Shown piece after piece: positions 5,835 to 13,557 of a stretch of 21,201 nucleotides of DNA. How positions within the stretch are numbered: position 1 is the first letter of the stretch; every line of letters begins with the position of its first letter. The translations under genes and the position numbers were made by a program. The notes under the pieces were generated by a model. It had not been told where the DNA came from. It did no database searches and was given only the letters and a program-made list of their open reading frames with translations. The stretch spans positions 1 through 21,201 of the forward strand of contig CAAGNP010000021.1 in the NCBI GenBank assembly GCA_900771335.1. The letters are read 5' to 3'. Source of the stretch: Rikenellaceae bacterium (GTDB lineage Bacteria > Bacteroidota > Bacteroidia > Bacteroidales > UBA932).

Positions 5835-6386
5835 ATGATCAGCCTCTGGCAGATATTTTGGGTGTTTGCAAAGATCGGTGCCTTCACAATAGGAGGGGGG
5901 ATCCCGATGATTGCAGCTATAAAGAGTGAACTGGTGCAGCGCAAGTGGCTCAATGATGAGGATTTTGTGGATATAATCACGTTGGCTCAGACGGCACCGG
6001 GCCTTTTTGCGGTCAATATCTCCATCCTCACCGGACACAGACTCCGAGGTACAAAAGGGAGTGTGGTCGCTACAATAGCCAGCTGTCTGCCCCCCTTCCT
6101 CATTATCCTTATGGTGGCAATGTTCTTCACCTCCTTCAAGGACAATCCTTATGTTATAAAGGCATTCAAGGGGATACGTCCGGTGGTGGTCGCCCTTATA
6201 GGTATGCCTATGATTGATATGATAAAGGCTACAAAGATGCGCTGGTGGTCATGGGTGATAGTGGTATCATCAATGACATTGGTCTGCTTCCTGAATGTTT
6301 CCCCTATATACATATTGATATGTGTCATCTCTATGGCCATTTTTATAAGCTGGTACAATAACAGAAAGCATCATGATATTCGTTGA
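5835..6386 (+). CDS. Chromate transporter, short-chain subunit 1
   Basis: A 183-residue membrane protein of the CHR family, half the size of bidomain ChrA. The N-terminus carries FAKIGAFTIGGGIPM (11-25), and TLAQTAPGLFAVN (49-61) is the second family motif; four to six hydrophobic segments follow, one containing the PPFLIILMVAMFF stretch. Short-chain CHR proteins are encoded as adjacent pairs that together form the exporter. Its stop codon overlaps the start of the second subunit by 14 bp. The true substrate may be an anion other than chromate. Confidence 0.88.
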   Translation: MISLWQIFWVFAKIGAFTIGGGIPMIAAIKSELVQRKWLNDEDFVDIITLAQTAPGLFAVNISILTGHRLRGTKGSVVATIASCLPPFLIILMVAMFFTSFKDNPYVIKAFKGIRPVVVALIGMPMIDMIKATKMRWWSWVIVVSSMTLVCFLNVSPIYILICVISMAIFISWYNNRKHHDIR

Positions 6387-6921
6387 GTTGTTCTATACTT
6401 TCTTCATTATAGGTATGTTCACCATCGGAGGTGGATATGCCATGCTTTCCCTTATTCAGAATGAGGTGGTAACTGTCCACGGATGGATAAGTGATACCAC
6501 TTTTACAGACATTGTGGCAATCTCGCAGATGACCCCGGGGCCTATAGGGATAAACTCGGCCACATATGTAGGCTATGAGGTACTGGTGGAGTCGGGCGCA
6601 CCCGAGTGGATGGGGATCCTTGGCTCCTGTACAGCTACATTTGCAGTGGTGCTTCCATCCTTTATTATAGTCCTCCTTCTATGTAAAGTCTACGACAAAT
6701 GGAGATACCATCCTATATTCCAGGGTGTCCTGACGGCCCTGAAGCCGGCTGTGCTCGGTCTTATCGGCACTGCGGCCCTCAGTCTGGCCACTCCTGAGAA
6801 TTTTATAGACTGGAAGAGCTTTGTGATTTGTGGACTGGCCTTCCTGGCCATGTACTTTAAGAAACTCGGCCCCTTCTCACTGCTCGGCCTGGGGGCGGTG
6901 GTAGGATTGCTGATATATTAA
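6373..6921 (+). CDS. Chromate transporter, short-chain subunit 2
   Basis: A 182-residue CHR-family membrane protein, partner of the preceding gene. It has GMFTIGGGYAMLSLIQ (14-29) and ISQMTPGPIGINSATYVGYE (50-69), the second being the fuller, canonical form of the family motif than in subunit 1 (TAPGLFAVN). Hydrophobic segments fill the rest up to LLGLGAVVGLLIY at the end. The ATG lies inside the end of the previous gene (14-bp overlap), so the two are probably translationally coupled and made in equal amounts. The terminator hairpin begins over its stop codon. Confidence 0.88.
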   Translation: MIFVELFYTFFIIGMFTIGGGYAMLSLIQNEVVTVHGWISDTTFTDIVAISQMTPGPIGINSATYVGYEVLVESGAPEWMGILGSCTATFAVVLPSFIIVLLLCKVYDKWRYHPIFQGVLTALKPAVLGLIGTAALSLATPENFIDWKSFVICGLAFLAMYFKKLGPFSLLGLGAVVGLLIY

Positions 6922-6947
6922 AAAAGAGGCCGCGAGGCCTCTTTTTT
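6920..6947 (+). terminator. Terminator of the dehydrogenase-chromate transporter operon
   Basis: AAAAAAGAGGCC (6920-6931) pairs perfectly with GGCCTCTTTTTT (6936-6947) around a GCGA loop (GNRA type). The A run and T run make it able to end transcription in both directions, which suits its place between convergent genes. Its first A residues overlap the stop codon at 6919-6921. Confidence 0.9.
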
Positions 6948-6966
6948 AGTATGTACTATATGTCGG

Positions 6967-7087
6967 TAAAATTGTATAAAAGGAGGAATTTCAAGGCTTG
7001 CGAAGTGTTATAAACCGGAGCATACTTCTGTATGTGAGGATTTAGAACACGAGCGTAACGCAGAAATTACCCTTTTAAACAATTTTA
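6967..7087. repeat. Nested fold-back repeat between convergent operons
   Basis: The 26-nt arm at 6967-6992 and the 25-nt arm at 7063-7087 are near-perfect inverted copies (a few differences in the AGGAGG/GGGT part). Inside are further paired blocks in register: TGCG (6999-7002) with CGCA (7059-7062), GTGTT (7005-7009) with AACAC (7046-7050), TAAA (7011-7014) with TTTA (7041-7044), and CATAC (7021-7025) with GTATG (7030-7034). The right half recurs after gyrB at 21031-21057. This looks like a dispersed palindromic intergenic element or MITE. Confidence 0.7.
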
Positions 7088-7089
7088 TA

Positions 7090-8397
7090 TTATTCCCACT
7101 CAATAGTAGCAGATGGTTTCGGTGACATATCGTAGCAGACACGGTTCACATTCTTGACCTCGTTAAGGATGCGGACAGTGATCTTGTCGAGGATAGCCCA
7201 GTCAATATGCTCGATAGATGCTGTCATAGCGTCGATAGTGTTAACGGCGCGGATGATGACAGGCCAGTCGTATGAACGTGCATTGTCACGTACACCTACA
7301 GACTTGAAGTCGGGAACCACTGTGAAGTATTGCCATACCTTTTTATCAAGACCGGCTTTTGCAAACTCTTCACGAAGGATGGCGTCTGATTCACGAACAG
7401 CCTCAAGACGGTCACGTGTGATGGCTCCAAGACAGCGTACGCCGAGACCTGGGCCAGGGAATGGCTGACGGTATACCATCTCGTATGGAAGACCAAGTTC
7501 CACACCGCAAGCGCGAACTTCATCTTTGAAAAGATATTTCAATGGCTCTACGAGTTCGAATTGAAGATCTTCAGGAAGACCACCTACATTGTGGTGAGAT
7601 TTTACCATCTTGGCGGTCTTGGTACCTGACTCTACGATATCAGGATAGATGGTACCTTGTCCGAGGAAGTCGATGCCGTCAAGTTTGCGTGCCTCTTCTT
7701 CAAATACTCGGATGAATTCCCCACCGATTATTTTTCTCTTTTGCTCAGGATCCTCCACACCTTCAAGTTTGCTAAGGAATCTGTCGGTAGCATCTACATA
7801 TACAAGGTTTGCACAAAGCTGGTTTCTGAATACTTCTACTACGTTTTCAGACTCACCTTTACGCATAAGACCATGATTTACGTGTACGCATACGAGGTTT
7901 TCGCCGATAGCTTTGAGTAGAAGGGCTGCCACTACAGAGCTGTCTACGCCGCCTGATAGGGCCAAAAGTACTTTTCTGTCACCTACCTGTTTTCTTACAA
8001 GCTCCACCTGGTCGTTTACGAAGTTGGTCATATTCCAGTTGGCTTCAGCTTTGCAAACATCAAATACGAAAGATTTTACAGCAGCTTTGATAGCCTCTTC
8101 ATCATTTTCGAATGCTGGTAGTTTAACCTCGCACAGGGCTTTGTCATGTCCGGCTGAGATAACTGGGTATCCGGCATTGTAGATGTCGTGATTTACATCG
8201 ATGCTGACACCGTCAATAACGTTGTTAGGACCACCGTTGATGATGATACCTTTCACGTTTGGAAGAGCTTGCAGCTCAGAAAGGGTGATGTCGTGTGGGT
8301 AAATTTCGCTGTAAACACCGAGAGCTCTGATGGCTCTTGCGACAGTGGTGTTCTCGTGACTTCCTAAGTCTAGAATGACAATCATGTCCTGTTTCAT
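7090..8397 (-). CDS. guaA: GMP synthase with degenerate glutaminase domain
   Basis: A 435-residue protein, about 80-90 shorter than usual GuaA. The ATP-pyrophosphatase part is intact: SGGVDSS P-loop at 148-154, SHHNVGGLP, PFPGPGLGVR and the C-terminal dimerisation domain ending KPSATIEWE. It should amidate XMP to GMP using ATP. The N-terminal class I amidotransferase domain is reduced to about 105 residues: its first strands are recognisable (MIVILDLGSH, GIIINGGPNNV), but the nucleophile elbow GxCxG is replaced by ISAGHDKAL at 80-88, and the segment with the catalytic His and Glu is absent. The enzyme should therefore need free ammonia or a separate glutaminase. No frameshift is seen, so this is a designed form rather than a pseudogene. 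Confidence 0.9.
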   Translation of the reverse strand: MKQDMIVILDLGSHENTTVARAIRALGVYSEIYPHDITLSELQALPNVKGIIINGGPNNVIDGVSIDVNHDIYNAGYPVISAGHDKALCEVKLPAFENDEEAIKAAVKSFVFDVCKAEANWNMTNFVNDQVELVRKQVGDRKVLLALSGGVDSSVVAALLLKAIGENLVCVHVNHGLMRKGESENVVEVFRNQLCANLVYVDATDRFLSKLEGVEDPEQKRKIIGGEFIRVFEEEARKLDGIDFLGQGTIYPDIVESGTKTAKMVKSHHNVGGLPEDLQFELVEPLKYLFKDEVRACGVELGLPYEMVYRQPFPGPGLGVRCLGAITRDRLEAVRESDAILREEFAKAGLDKKVWQYFTVVPDFKSVGVRDNARSYDWPVIIRAVNTIDAMTASIEHIDWAILDKITVRILNEVKNVNRVCYDMSPKPSATIEWE

Positions 8398-8430
8398 GGT
8401 TTGAGCCTTGTTTTTATTATTTTATAGGCG

Positions 8431-8438
8431 CAAAAGTA
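8431..8438 (-). promoter_or_regulatory. Promoter -7 box for guaA
   Basis: On the minus strand the bases read TACTTTTG (TAnnTTTG), about 33 bases before the guaA ATG, giving a leader of roughly 27 nt. No TTG at the usual -33 spacing. It forms half of an inverted repeat with the typA box at 8461-8468. Confidence 0.6.
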
Positions 8439-8460
8439 AATAAAAATTGGAAAATATATC

Positions 8461-8468
8461 TATTTTTG
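8461..8468 (+). promoter_or_regulatory. Promoter -7 box for typA
   Basis: TATTTTTG fits TAnnTTTG and lies 10 bases before the typA ATG at 8479, leaving a leader of only a few nucleotides. No TTG at the usual -33 spacing; that region runs into the opposing guaA promoter. Confidence 0.6.
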
Positions 8469-8478
8469 CGCCTTGATT

Positions 8479-10275
8479 ATGCAAAACATTAGAAATATAG
8501 CCATTATCGCCCACGTAGACCACGGTAAGACCACCCTGGTAGACAGAATGATATATCAGGCAAGACTTGCCCGAGACAATGAGAAACTGGGTGAACTCAT
8601 TTTGGATAATAACGATCTTGAAAGGGAGAGGGGTATCACTATCCTCTCCAAAAACGTATCTGTCCCTTACAAAGGGTCCAAGATCAATATCATAGACACT
8701 CCGGGCCACTCCGACTTCGGAGGAGAGGTGGAGCGTGTCCTCAATATGACTGACGGTGTTCTTCTTTTGGTGGATGCTTTTGAGGGTACTATGCCTCAGA
8801 CCAGATTTGTCCTTCAGAAGGCGATAGAGATGGGTAAGAAGCCTATCGTGGTGATCAATAAAGTAGATAAGCAGAACTGCCGTCCAAATGAGGTGAACGA
8901 AGAGGTTTTTGACCTTATGTTCTCTTTGAATGCTACTGAAGACCAGTTGGATTTCAAAACAGTATACGGTAGTGCCAAGCAAGGCTGGATGTCACGTGAC
9001 TGGCTTCAGCCCACCAGCGACATTACTGCGTTGTTGGATACTATTCTGGAGGAGATACCTGCACCAAAAATCCTTGAGGGTACACCCCAGCTTTTGATCT
9101 CCTCTCTTGAATATTCTCCTTATGTGGGCCGTATCGCTATCGGCAGGGTGCACAGGGGTTCACTCAAGGCCGGAATGCAGATCTCGCTATGCAAGAAGGA
9201 CGGTGCTGTGCAGAAGCAGAAGATCAAGGATCTTATGGTGTTTGAAGGGCTTGAGAAAGTCCGTGCAGAGGAGGTTAAGTGTGGTGACATCTGCGCAATC
9301 GTAGGTATTGATGATTTCGAGATCGGTGACACTATCGCAGATTTTGAAAATCCTGAGGCACTTCCACCTATTTCAGTGGATGAGCCTACCATGAGTATGC
9401 TCTTTACCATCAATGACTCACCTTTCTTCGGTAGGGAGGGTAAATTTGTGACTTCACGCCACTTGAAAGAGCGTTTGGAGAAGGAGCTTGAGAAGAATCT
9501 GGCCCTTAGGGTAAAAGAGGGTATGAGTGCAGAGTCATTTATCGTATACGGTAGAGGTGTACTTCATCTTTCTGTCCTTATCGAGACTATGCGCCGCGAA
9601 GGCTTTGAGCTTCAGGTAGGCCAGCCTAAGGTGATCGACAAGAATATTAACGGAGTCCGCTGCGAGCCTATCGAGTGTCTGACTATCGATCTTCCTGAGG
9701 AGATGGCGGGTAAGGCAATCGAGATCGCAACCCGCAGAAAAGCTGCCCTTATGCATATGGAGAATAGGGGTGACAGGACCCACCTTGAGTTTGATATCCC
9801 TTCAAGAGGTATTATCGGCTTGAGAAGCAATATGTTGACCGCTACACAGGGTGAGGCAGTGGTAGCCCACAGATTCAAGGGTTATGAGCCTTACAAAGGG
9901 GAGATCGAGAAGAGAAACAACGGCTCACTTGTCTCTTTGGAGACAGGTCTTTCGGTGGCTTACGCTATGGACAAGCTCCAGGACCGCGGCAGATTCTTCA
10001 TCTTCCCGGGTGAGGATATCTATGAGGGTCAGGTAGTGGGTGAGCATACCCGTGGATCAGATTTGAATATCAATATCTGCAAGACCAAGAAACTTACCAA
10101 TATGCGAGCTTCCGGTTCTGATGAGAAGGTGGCACTTCCACCTCCGATCCAGTTCTCTCTTGAGGAGGCGCTTGAGTATATCCAGGAGGATGAACTCGTG
10201 GAGGTAACTCCTAAATCGATGAGATTAAGGAAAATTATTTTGAACGAGTTGGAAAGAAAAAGGAGAAAAGGTTGA
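8479..10275 (+). CDS. typA: Ribosome-associated GTPase TypA/BipA
   Basis: A 598-residue translational GTPase, the usual length for TypA/BipA. The start MQNIRNIAIIAHVDHGKTT is preferred to the TTG six bases upstream. The P-loop AHVDHGKT is at 11-18, followed by DNNDLERERGITI (switch I), DTPGHSDFGGEVE (switch II) and NKVDK. The EF-G-like domains III and V and the TypA-specific C-terminal domain follow, with DIPSRGIIGLRS and a basic tail RLRKIILNELERKRRKG. It binds the 70S ribosome and aids 50S assembly and stress adaptation. It is divergent from guaA and apparently transcribed alone; the next operon has its own promoter 19 bases after the stop. Confidence 0.95.
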   Translation: MQNIRNIAIIAHVDHGKTTLVDRMIYQARLARDNEKLGELILDNNDLERERGITILSKNVSVPYKGSKINIIDTPGHSDFGGEVERVLNMTDGVLLLVDAFEGTMPQTRFVLQKAIEMGKKPIVVINKVDKQNCRPNEVNEEVFDLMFSLNATEDQLDFKTVYGSAKQGWMSRDWLQPTSDITALLDTILEEIPAPKILEGTPQLLISSLEYSPYVGRIAIGRVHRGSLKAGMQISLCKKDGAVQKQKIKDLMVFEGLEKVRAEEVKCGDICAIVGIDDFEIGDTIADFENPEALPPISVDEPTMSMLFTINDSPFFGREGKFVTSRHLKERLEKELEKNLALRVKEGMSAESFIVYGRGVLHLSVLIETMRREGFELQVGQPKVIDKNINGVRCEPIECLTIDLPEEMAGKAIEIATRRKAALMHMENRGDRTHLEFDIPSRGIIGLRSNMLTATQGEAVVAHRFKGYEPYKGEIEKRNNGSLVSLETGLSVAYAMDKLQDRGRFFIFPGEDIYEGQVVGEHTRGSDLNINICKTKKLTNMRASGSDEKVALPPPIQFSLEEALEYIQEDELVEVTPKSMRLRKIILNELERKRRKG

Positions 10276-10302
10276 AAATTTGATAAAACTTTTCTACCTT
10301 TG
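10272..10302 (+). promoter_or_regulatory. Promoter of the DUF177-rpmF-plsX operon
   Basis: TTG at 10272-10274 and TACCTTTG at 10295-10302 with a 20-bp gap: the only place in the window where both halves of the Bacteroidota promoter consensus are seen at the expected spacing. It begins in the last codons of typA. Confidence 0.75.
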
Positions 10303-10328
10303 TCGCCCCAAATGGGAGAGTAGTGGAG

Positions 10329-10784
10329 ATGAATTGCGTTATAGATATAAAAAGTTTAGCGTTAGGAACTCATTCTCAGGAGTTTAAGATCGGAAAAGAA
10401 TTTTTCGAGTCTTTTGGTGGGGGTGATGTGATTGATGCTATTCTTGATGTGAATGTAGATGTAACCAAGTCATCCGGATGGATAAAAGTTGATTGTAATA
10501 TAACAGGAGAGGTGACAGTTGAGTGTGACAGGTGTCTTGCAGAGTTAAGATTGCCCGTTGACATTTCAGCACCTTTCACTGTTAAATTCTCATCAGTATC
10601 GATGGAAGACGAGGATGTGGAGTACGGTGATGATGTGATCGTCCTGGGACCATCAGAGGGTGAACTTGATATGAGTCAGACCATTTATGATTATGTTATG
10701 ACAAGTATCCCTCTGAAAAAGGTACATGCTGAAGGGGAGTGTGATCCGGTTATGCTGGAAAAAATGAAAGAGATTTTAAGATAG
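10329..10784 (+). CDS. DUF177 (YceD-like) protein
   Basis: A 151-residue protein of the DUF177/YceD family, recognised by VTVECDRCLAEL (63-74) with the CxxC pair C66 and C69, the acidic C-terminal half (EDEDVEYGDD, then DMSQTIYDYVMTSIPLKKVH) and its place directly before rpmF, the conserved neighbourhood of this family. In E. coli and plants, family members affect 23S rRNA accumulation or processing; the precise action is unclear. The ATG at 10329 is chosen over a GTG two codons earlier because it follows the purine-rich GAGAGTAGTGGAG and agrees with the family start. No transmembrane part. Confidence 0.85.
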   Translation: MNCVIDIKSLALGTHSQEFKIGKEFFESFGGGDVIDAILDVNVDVTKSSGWIKVDCNITGEVTVECDRCLAELRLPVDISAPFTVKFSSVSMEDEDVEYGDDVIVLGPSEGELDMSQTIYDYVMTSIPLKKVHAEGECDPVMLEKMKEILR

Positions 10785-10808
10785 AAAATAATTAAATATT
10801 AAAGTAAT

Positions 10809-10994
10809 ATGGCACATCCTAAACACAAAATTTCTAAACAACGTAGAAATAAAAGAAGAACCCACGACAAAGCTGTGGTTCCTACAGTAGCTACTTGCTC
10901 AAACTGCGGTTCAGCTGTATTGTATCACAGAGTATGCCCTGAGTGCGGATACTATCGTGGTCGTCTTCTAGTAGACAAGAACGTAGCTTCTTAA
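10809..10994 (+). CDS. rpmF: 50S ribosomal protein L32
   Basis: A 61-residue basic protein starting MAHPKHKISKQRRNKRR, the conserved L32 N-terminus that threads into the large subunit. It is the zinc-binding (C+) form, with CSNC at 30-33 and CPEC at 43-46. It lies 24 bases after the DUF177 gene and 9 bases before plsX, so the three share one transcript, which couples ribosome and phospholipid synthesis as in many bacteria. Confidence 0.96.
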   Translation: MAHPKHKISKQRRNKRRTHDKAVVPTVATCSNCGSAVLYHRVCPECGYYRGRLLVDKNVAS

Positions 10995-11003
10995 TTCTAC
11001 CCT

Positions 11004-11954
11004 ATGGTAAAAATAGGGGTTGATGCCATGGGTGGGGACTTTGCTCCCCGAAATGTCATTCTTGGTGCCGTAGAGGCACAGAGTCTGCTCCCGGAAGGTG
11101 TCCAACTCCATTTATTAGGAGATAAAAGTAAAATTGCCGAGATATGCTCTGAAGAGGGTATTGATCTCGGTAGTTTTGTTATTGTCCATTGTACCCAAAA
11201 GGTGGAGATGGGCGAGCACCCTGTCAAAGGGTATATTAAGAAACCCGATTCGAGTGTGGCAGTAGGGTTCAGAATGCTTGCTGCCGGAGAGTTGGATGCT
11301 TTTGCATCTGCCGGGAATACTGGGGTGATGCTTGTGGGCTGTACTCAGGCATTGAGAACTTTGCCCGGAGTCCAGAGACCTTGTATCTCGATAGAGATCC
11401 CCCAGATGGATGGAAGCAGGATGCTCCTTCTCGATGTAGGGTTCAATGCAGATTGCAGGGCAGATGTCCTTCTGCAGTTTGCAAGGTTGGGAAGTGTGTA
11501 TGCCAAGGCTATGATGGGGCTTGAGAATCCGAGGGTGGCTCTCCTTAACATAGGAGAGGAGCCCGATAAGGGGTCTCTCTCCCACAAAGAGGCGTACGAA
11601 CTTCTCTCTATGGCACCAAATATAAATTTTGTGGGCAATGTGGAGGCGAAGCATATATTCAAAGGTGGAATAGCTGATGTGCTGGTGACAGATGGCTTTT
11701 CAGGAAATGTGTGTCTGAAACAGATAGAGGCTATGTATGATATATATGTGACGATGGGGGTCAGGGATGAGTATATGGAAAAGCTTAATTATGAGATATA
11801 TGGAGGTACTACAGTGTTGGGAACTTCAGCCCCGGTGACAATAGGTCACGGTGCCTCATCTGCGAAGGCGGTCTCATATATGATACTGGAGACATATCGG
11901 GCTCAGATGAACGATCTTGTGAAGAAGTTCGAAACATCTTTGCTGCAAAATTAA
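11004..11954 (+). CDS. plsX: Phosphate acyltransferase PlsX
   Basis: A 316-residue enzyme that converts acyl-ACP to acyl-phosphate, the donor for PlsY in phospholipid synthesis. The start MVKIGVDAMGGDFAPRNVIL holds the family signature; the others are SAGNTGVML (about 102-110), LLNIGEEPDKG, NFVGNVEAK and LVTDGFSGNVCLK. Soluble or peripheral at the membrane, no TM segment. It is the last gene of the DUF177-rpmF-plsX operon; fabH, which often follows, is absent and a tRNA gene with its own promoter box takes its place. Confidence 0.95.
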   Translation: MVKIGVDAMGGDFAPRNVILGAVEAQSLLPEGVQLHLLGDKSKIAEICSEEGIDLGSFVIVHCTQKVEMGEHPVKGYIKKPDSSVAVGFRMLAAGELDAFASAGNTGVMLVGCTQALRTLPGVQRPCISIEIPQMDGSRMLLLDVGFNADCRADVLLQFARLGSVYAKAMMGLENPRVALLNIGEEPDKGSLSHKEAYELLSMAPNINFVGNVEAKHIFKGGIADVLVTDGFSGNVCLKQIEAMYDIYVTMGVRDEYMEKLNYEIYGGTTVLGTSAPVTIGHGASSAKAVSYMILETYRAQMNDLVKKFETSLLQN

Positions 11955-11961
11955 TTTTAAT

Positions 11962-11969
11962 TATCTTTG
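11962..11969 (+). promoter_or_regulatory. Promoter -7 box for tRNA-Arg (and perhaps xerD)
   Basis: TATCTTTG is a full -7 match, 17 bases before the tRNA 5' end and 8 bases after the plsX stop codon. No terminator is seen between the tRNA and xerD, so this promoter may serve both. Confidence 0.65.
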
Positions 11970-11986
11970 TCGCGATTTTGCGAAAC

Positions 11987-12058
11987 GGCCCTATAGTTCA
12001 AGGGATAGAACGAAAGTTTCCTAAACTTTAAATACAGGTTCGAGTCCTGTTGGGGCTA
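11987..12058 (+). tRNA. tRNA-Arg (anticodon CCT)
   Basis: The acceptor GGCCCTA pairs with TGGGGCT (G1-U72 and U6-G67 wobbles), the D stem GTTC with GAAC, the anticodon stem AAAGT with ACTTT around the loop TTCCTAA giving CCT (reads AGG), and the T arm is ACAGG-TTCGAGT-CCTGT. The discriminator is A at 12058. CCA is not encoded (the next bases are CAA). Length is 72 nt. Confidence 0.92.
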
Positions 12059-12073
12059 CAAAACTCTTTATGA

Positions 12074-12940
12074 ATGAATTGGGATCATATTATCTCTGAC
12101 TTTCGTTCATACCTCCGACTTGAGAGGTCTATGTCGGAGAATACCATCAAATCTTATATATCTGATCTTCAGAAGCTCCGCCCTTTATGGGATGAGCACG
12201 ACGGCCATTTGGCTGATCTGTCGCAGTTTCTCGAGTCTCAGCAGGATATGGGGATCTCCAAAAGGTCCCAGGCCCGGATGGTAAGTGCCATAAGGACTTT
12301 CTACAAGTTTCTGGAGCTGGAGGGGCATGTGAAGGAGAATCCTGCAGAGAAGATTGGTACCCCTAAAATCTCGAGATATATTCCGGTTGTGCTCTCGTTG
12401 GATGAGGTGGAGAGGATTATAGCTTCGGTGGATTTGTCAGATCCGCTGGGGCACAGAAACAAAGCTATTCTGGAGACATTGTACTCCTGTGGTATGAGGG
12501 TGAGTGAGCTTGTGGAGATGAGAATTTCGGACCTCTTTTTGGAGGATTCTTTTGTGAGGGTGACAGGTAAGGGGAACAAGCAGAGGCTGATCCCTATAGG
12601 GGAGCCTGCGAAGGAGGCTATCCTCCACTATCTGAAGCAGACAAGCAGACAATTTGCTGAGGGGGATACCCTTTTTCTGAATAAGAACGGGAAGAAGCTC
12701 TCCCGTGTGATGGTGTTCAATATCGTTAAAGCGCATGCGGCGAAGGCCGGTGTGACCAAAAATATCTCTCCCCATACATTCAGGCACTCATTCGCATCCC
12801 ATCTGGTGGAGAATGGGGCCGATTTGAGGGTGGTGCAGCAGATGTTGGGGCACGAAAGTATCCTTACCACGGAGATTTATACCCATATAGATACCCAAAA
12901 ATGGGAGAAGGAGATTTTGAAGCATCACCCCAGAGGGTAG
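12074..12940 (+). CDS. xerD: Tyrosine recombinase XerD
   Basis: A 288-residue tyrosine recombinase, slightly shorter than E. coli XerD (298). The N-terminal SAM-like domain (to about residue 90) is followed by the catalytic domain with the full set R142 (YSCGMRVSEL), K166 (GKGNKQR), H234 and R237 (HTFRHSFASHL), H260 (MLGHESI) and nucleophile Y269 (IYTH). It resolves chromosome dimers at dif. The ATG at 12074 lies 15 bases after the tRNA-Arg gene. The 3' end overlaps the convergent nth gene by 16 bp. XerD rather than an island integrase is favoured by length, typical sequence and housekeeping neighbours; XerC is the main alternative. Confidence 0.88.
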   Translation: MNWDHIISDFRSYLRLERSMSENTIKSYISDLQKLRPLWDEHDGHLADLSQFLESQQDMGISKRSQARMVSAIRTFYKFLELEGHVKENPAEKIGTPKISRYIPVVLSLDEVERIIASVDLSDPLGHRNKAILETLYSCGMRVSELVEMRISDLFLEDSFVRVTGKGNKQRLIPIGEPAKEAILHYLKQTSRQFAEGDTLFLNKNGKKLSRVMVFNIVKAHAAKAGVTKNISPHTFRHSFASHLVENGADLRVVQQMLGHESILTTEIYTHIDTQKWEKEILKHHPRG

Positions 12941-13557
12941 CTTTTACACCATGGTGCAAGTCCGCACTCCCCGCATTTAGGCTTCCTGGCTACGCAGATG
13001 TATCTTCCGTGGAGAATAAGCCAATGGTGTGATATTGCACGGAGGTGCTCAGGGATGTTTTTTGTGAGTTCTGCCTCCACTTTTTCTACAGTCTCACCTG
13101 TTGAGAGGCCAAGTCTGCGTGAAATCCTGAATACATGTGTATCTACTGCGATAACCGGTTTGTCGTAGATTATTGAGGCTATTACATTTGCAGTTTTGCG
13201 TCCTACTCCAGGGAGGGTTTGAAGTGCATCGATGTCCGAAGGGACGACGCTGCCAAAATCTTCCGTAAGCATTTTGGCCATACCTATAAGGTGCTTGGCT
13301 TTGTTGTTGGGGTAGGAGATTGATTTTATCAACCCGAAAACATCCTCAAATGTGGCGGCAGCAAGAGATTCCGGAGTGGGGTATTGCTCGAATAGCTTGG
13401 GGGTGACCATATTGACCCTCTTGTCTGTGCACTGGGCAGAGAGGATTACTGCTACCAGAAGTTCGTAGGGGTTGCGGTAGTCAAGCTCCGATTCCGCTTT
13501 GGGAACATTGGTGCTGAACCAGTCGATAATGGCGCTGTATCTCTCCTTCTTAGTCAT
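12925..13557 (-). CDS. nth: Endonuclease III
   Basis: A 210-residue base-excision repair glycosylase/AP lyase for oxidised pyrimidines. The helix-hairpin-helix motif LPGVGRKTANVI carries the catalytic lysine K121, and the catalytic aspartate is D139 in AVDTHVFRISRRLG. The C-terminus has the [4Fe-4S] cluster ligands C188, C195, C198 and C204 in the classic Cx6Cx2Cx5C spacing. The start codon overlaps the ftsE stop by one base (TAATG), implying coupled translation. Tail-to-tail with xerD. Confidence 0.95.
   Translation of the reverse strand: MTKKERYSAIIDWFSTNVPKAESELDYRNPYELLVAVILSAQCTDKRVNMVTPKLFEQYPTPESLAAATFEDVFGLIKSISYPNNKAKHLIGMAKMLTEDFGSVVPSDIDALQTLPGVGRKTANVIASIIYDKPVIAVDTHVFRISRRLGLSTGETVEKVEAELTKNIPEHLRAISHHWLILHGRYICVARKPKCGECGLAPWCKSYPLG

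Noticed and set aside
7090..8397. guaA as a frameshifted or broken pseudogene
   Set aside because: The frame is continuous from a well-placed start to a canonical C-terminus, the synthetase motifs are intact and a promoter box is present; the loss is confined to the glutaminase domain.
8422..8982. Long open frame on the minus strand opposite the start of typA
   Set aside because: It lies over the conserved GTPase domain and the guaA/typA promoters, and its product has no recognisable features; it is a shadow of typA.
11987..12940. tRNA gene followed directly by a tyrosine recombinase, as at the edge of an integrative element
   Set aside because: The recombinase has XerD length and sequence, the neighbours (plsX, nth, ftsE) are core genes, and no copy of the tRNA 3' end marking an att site was found downstream.
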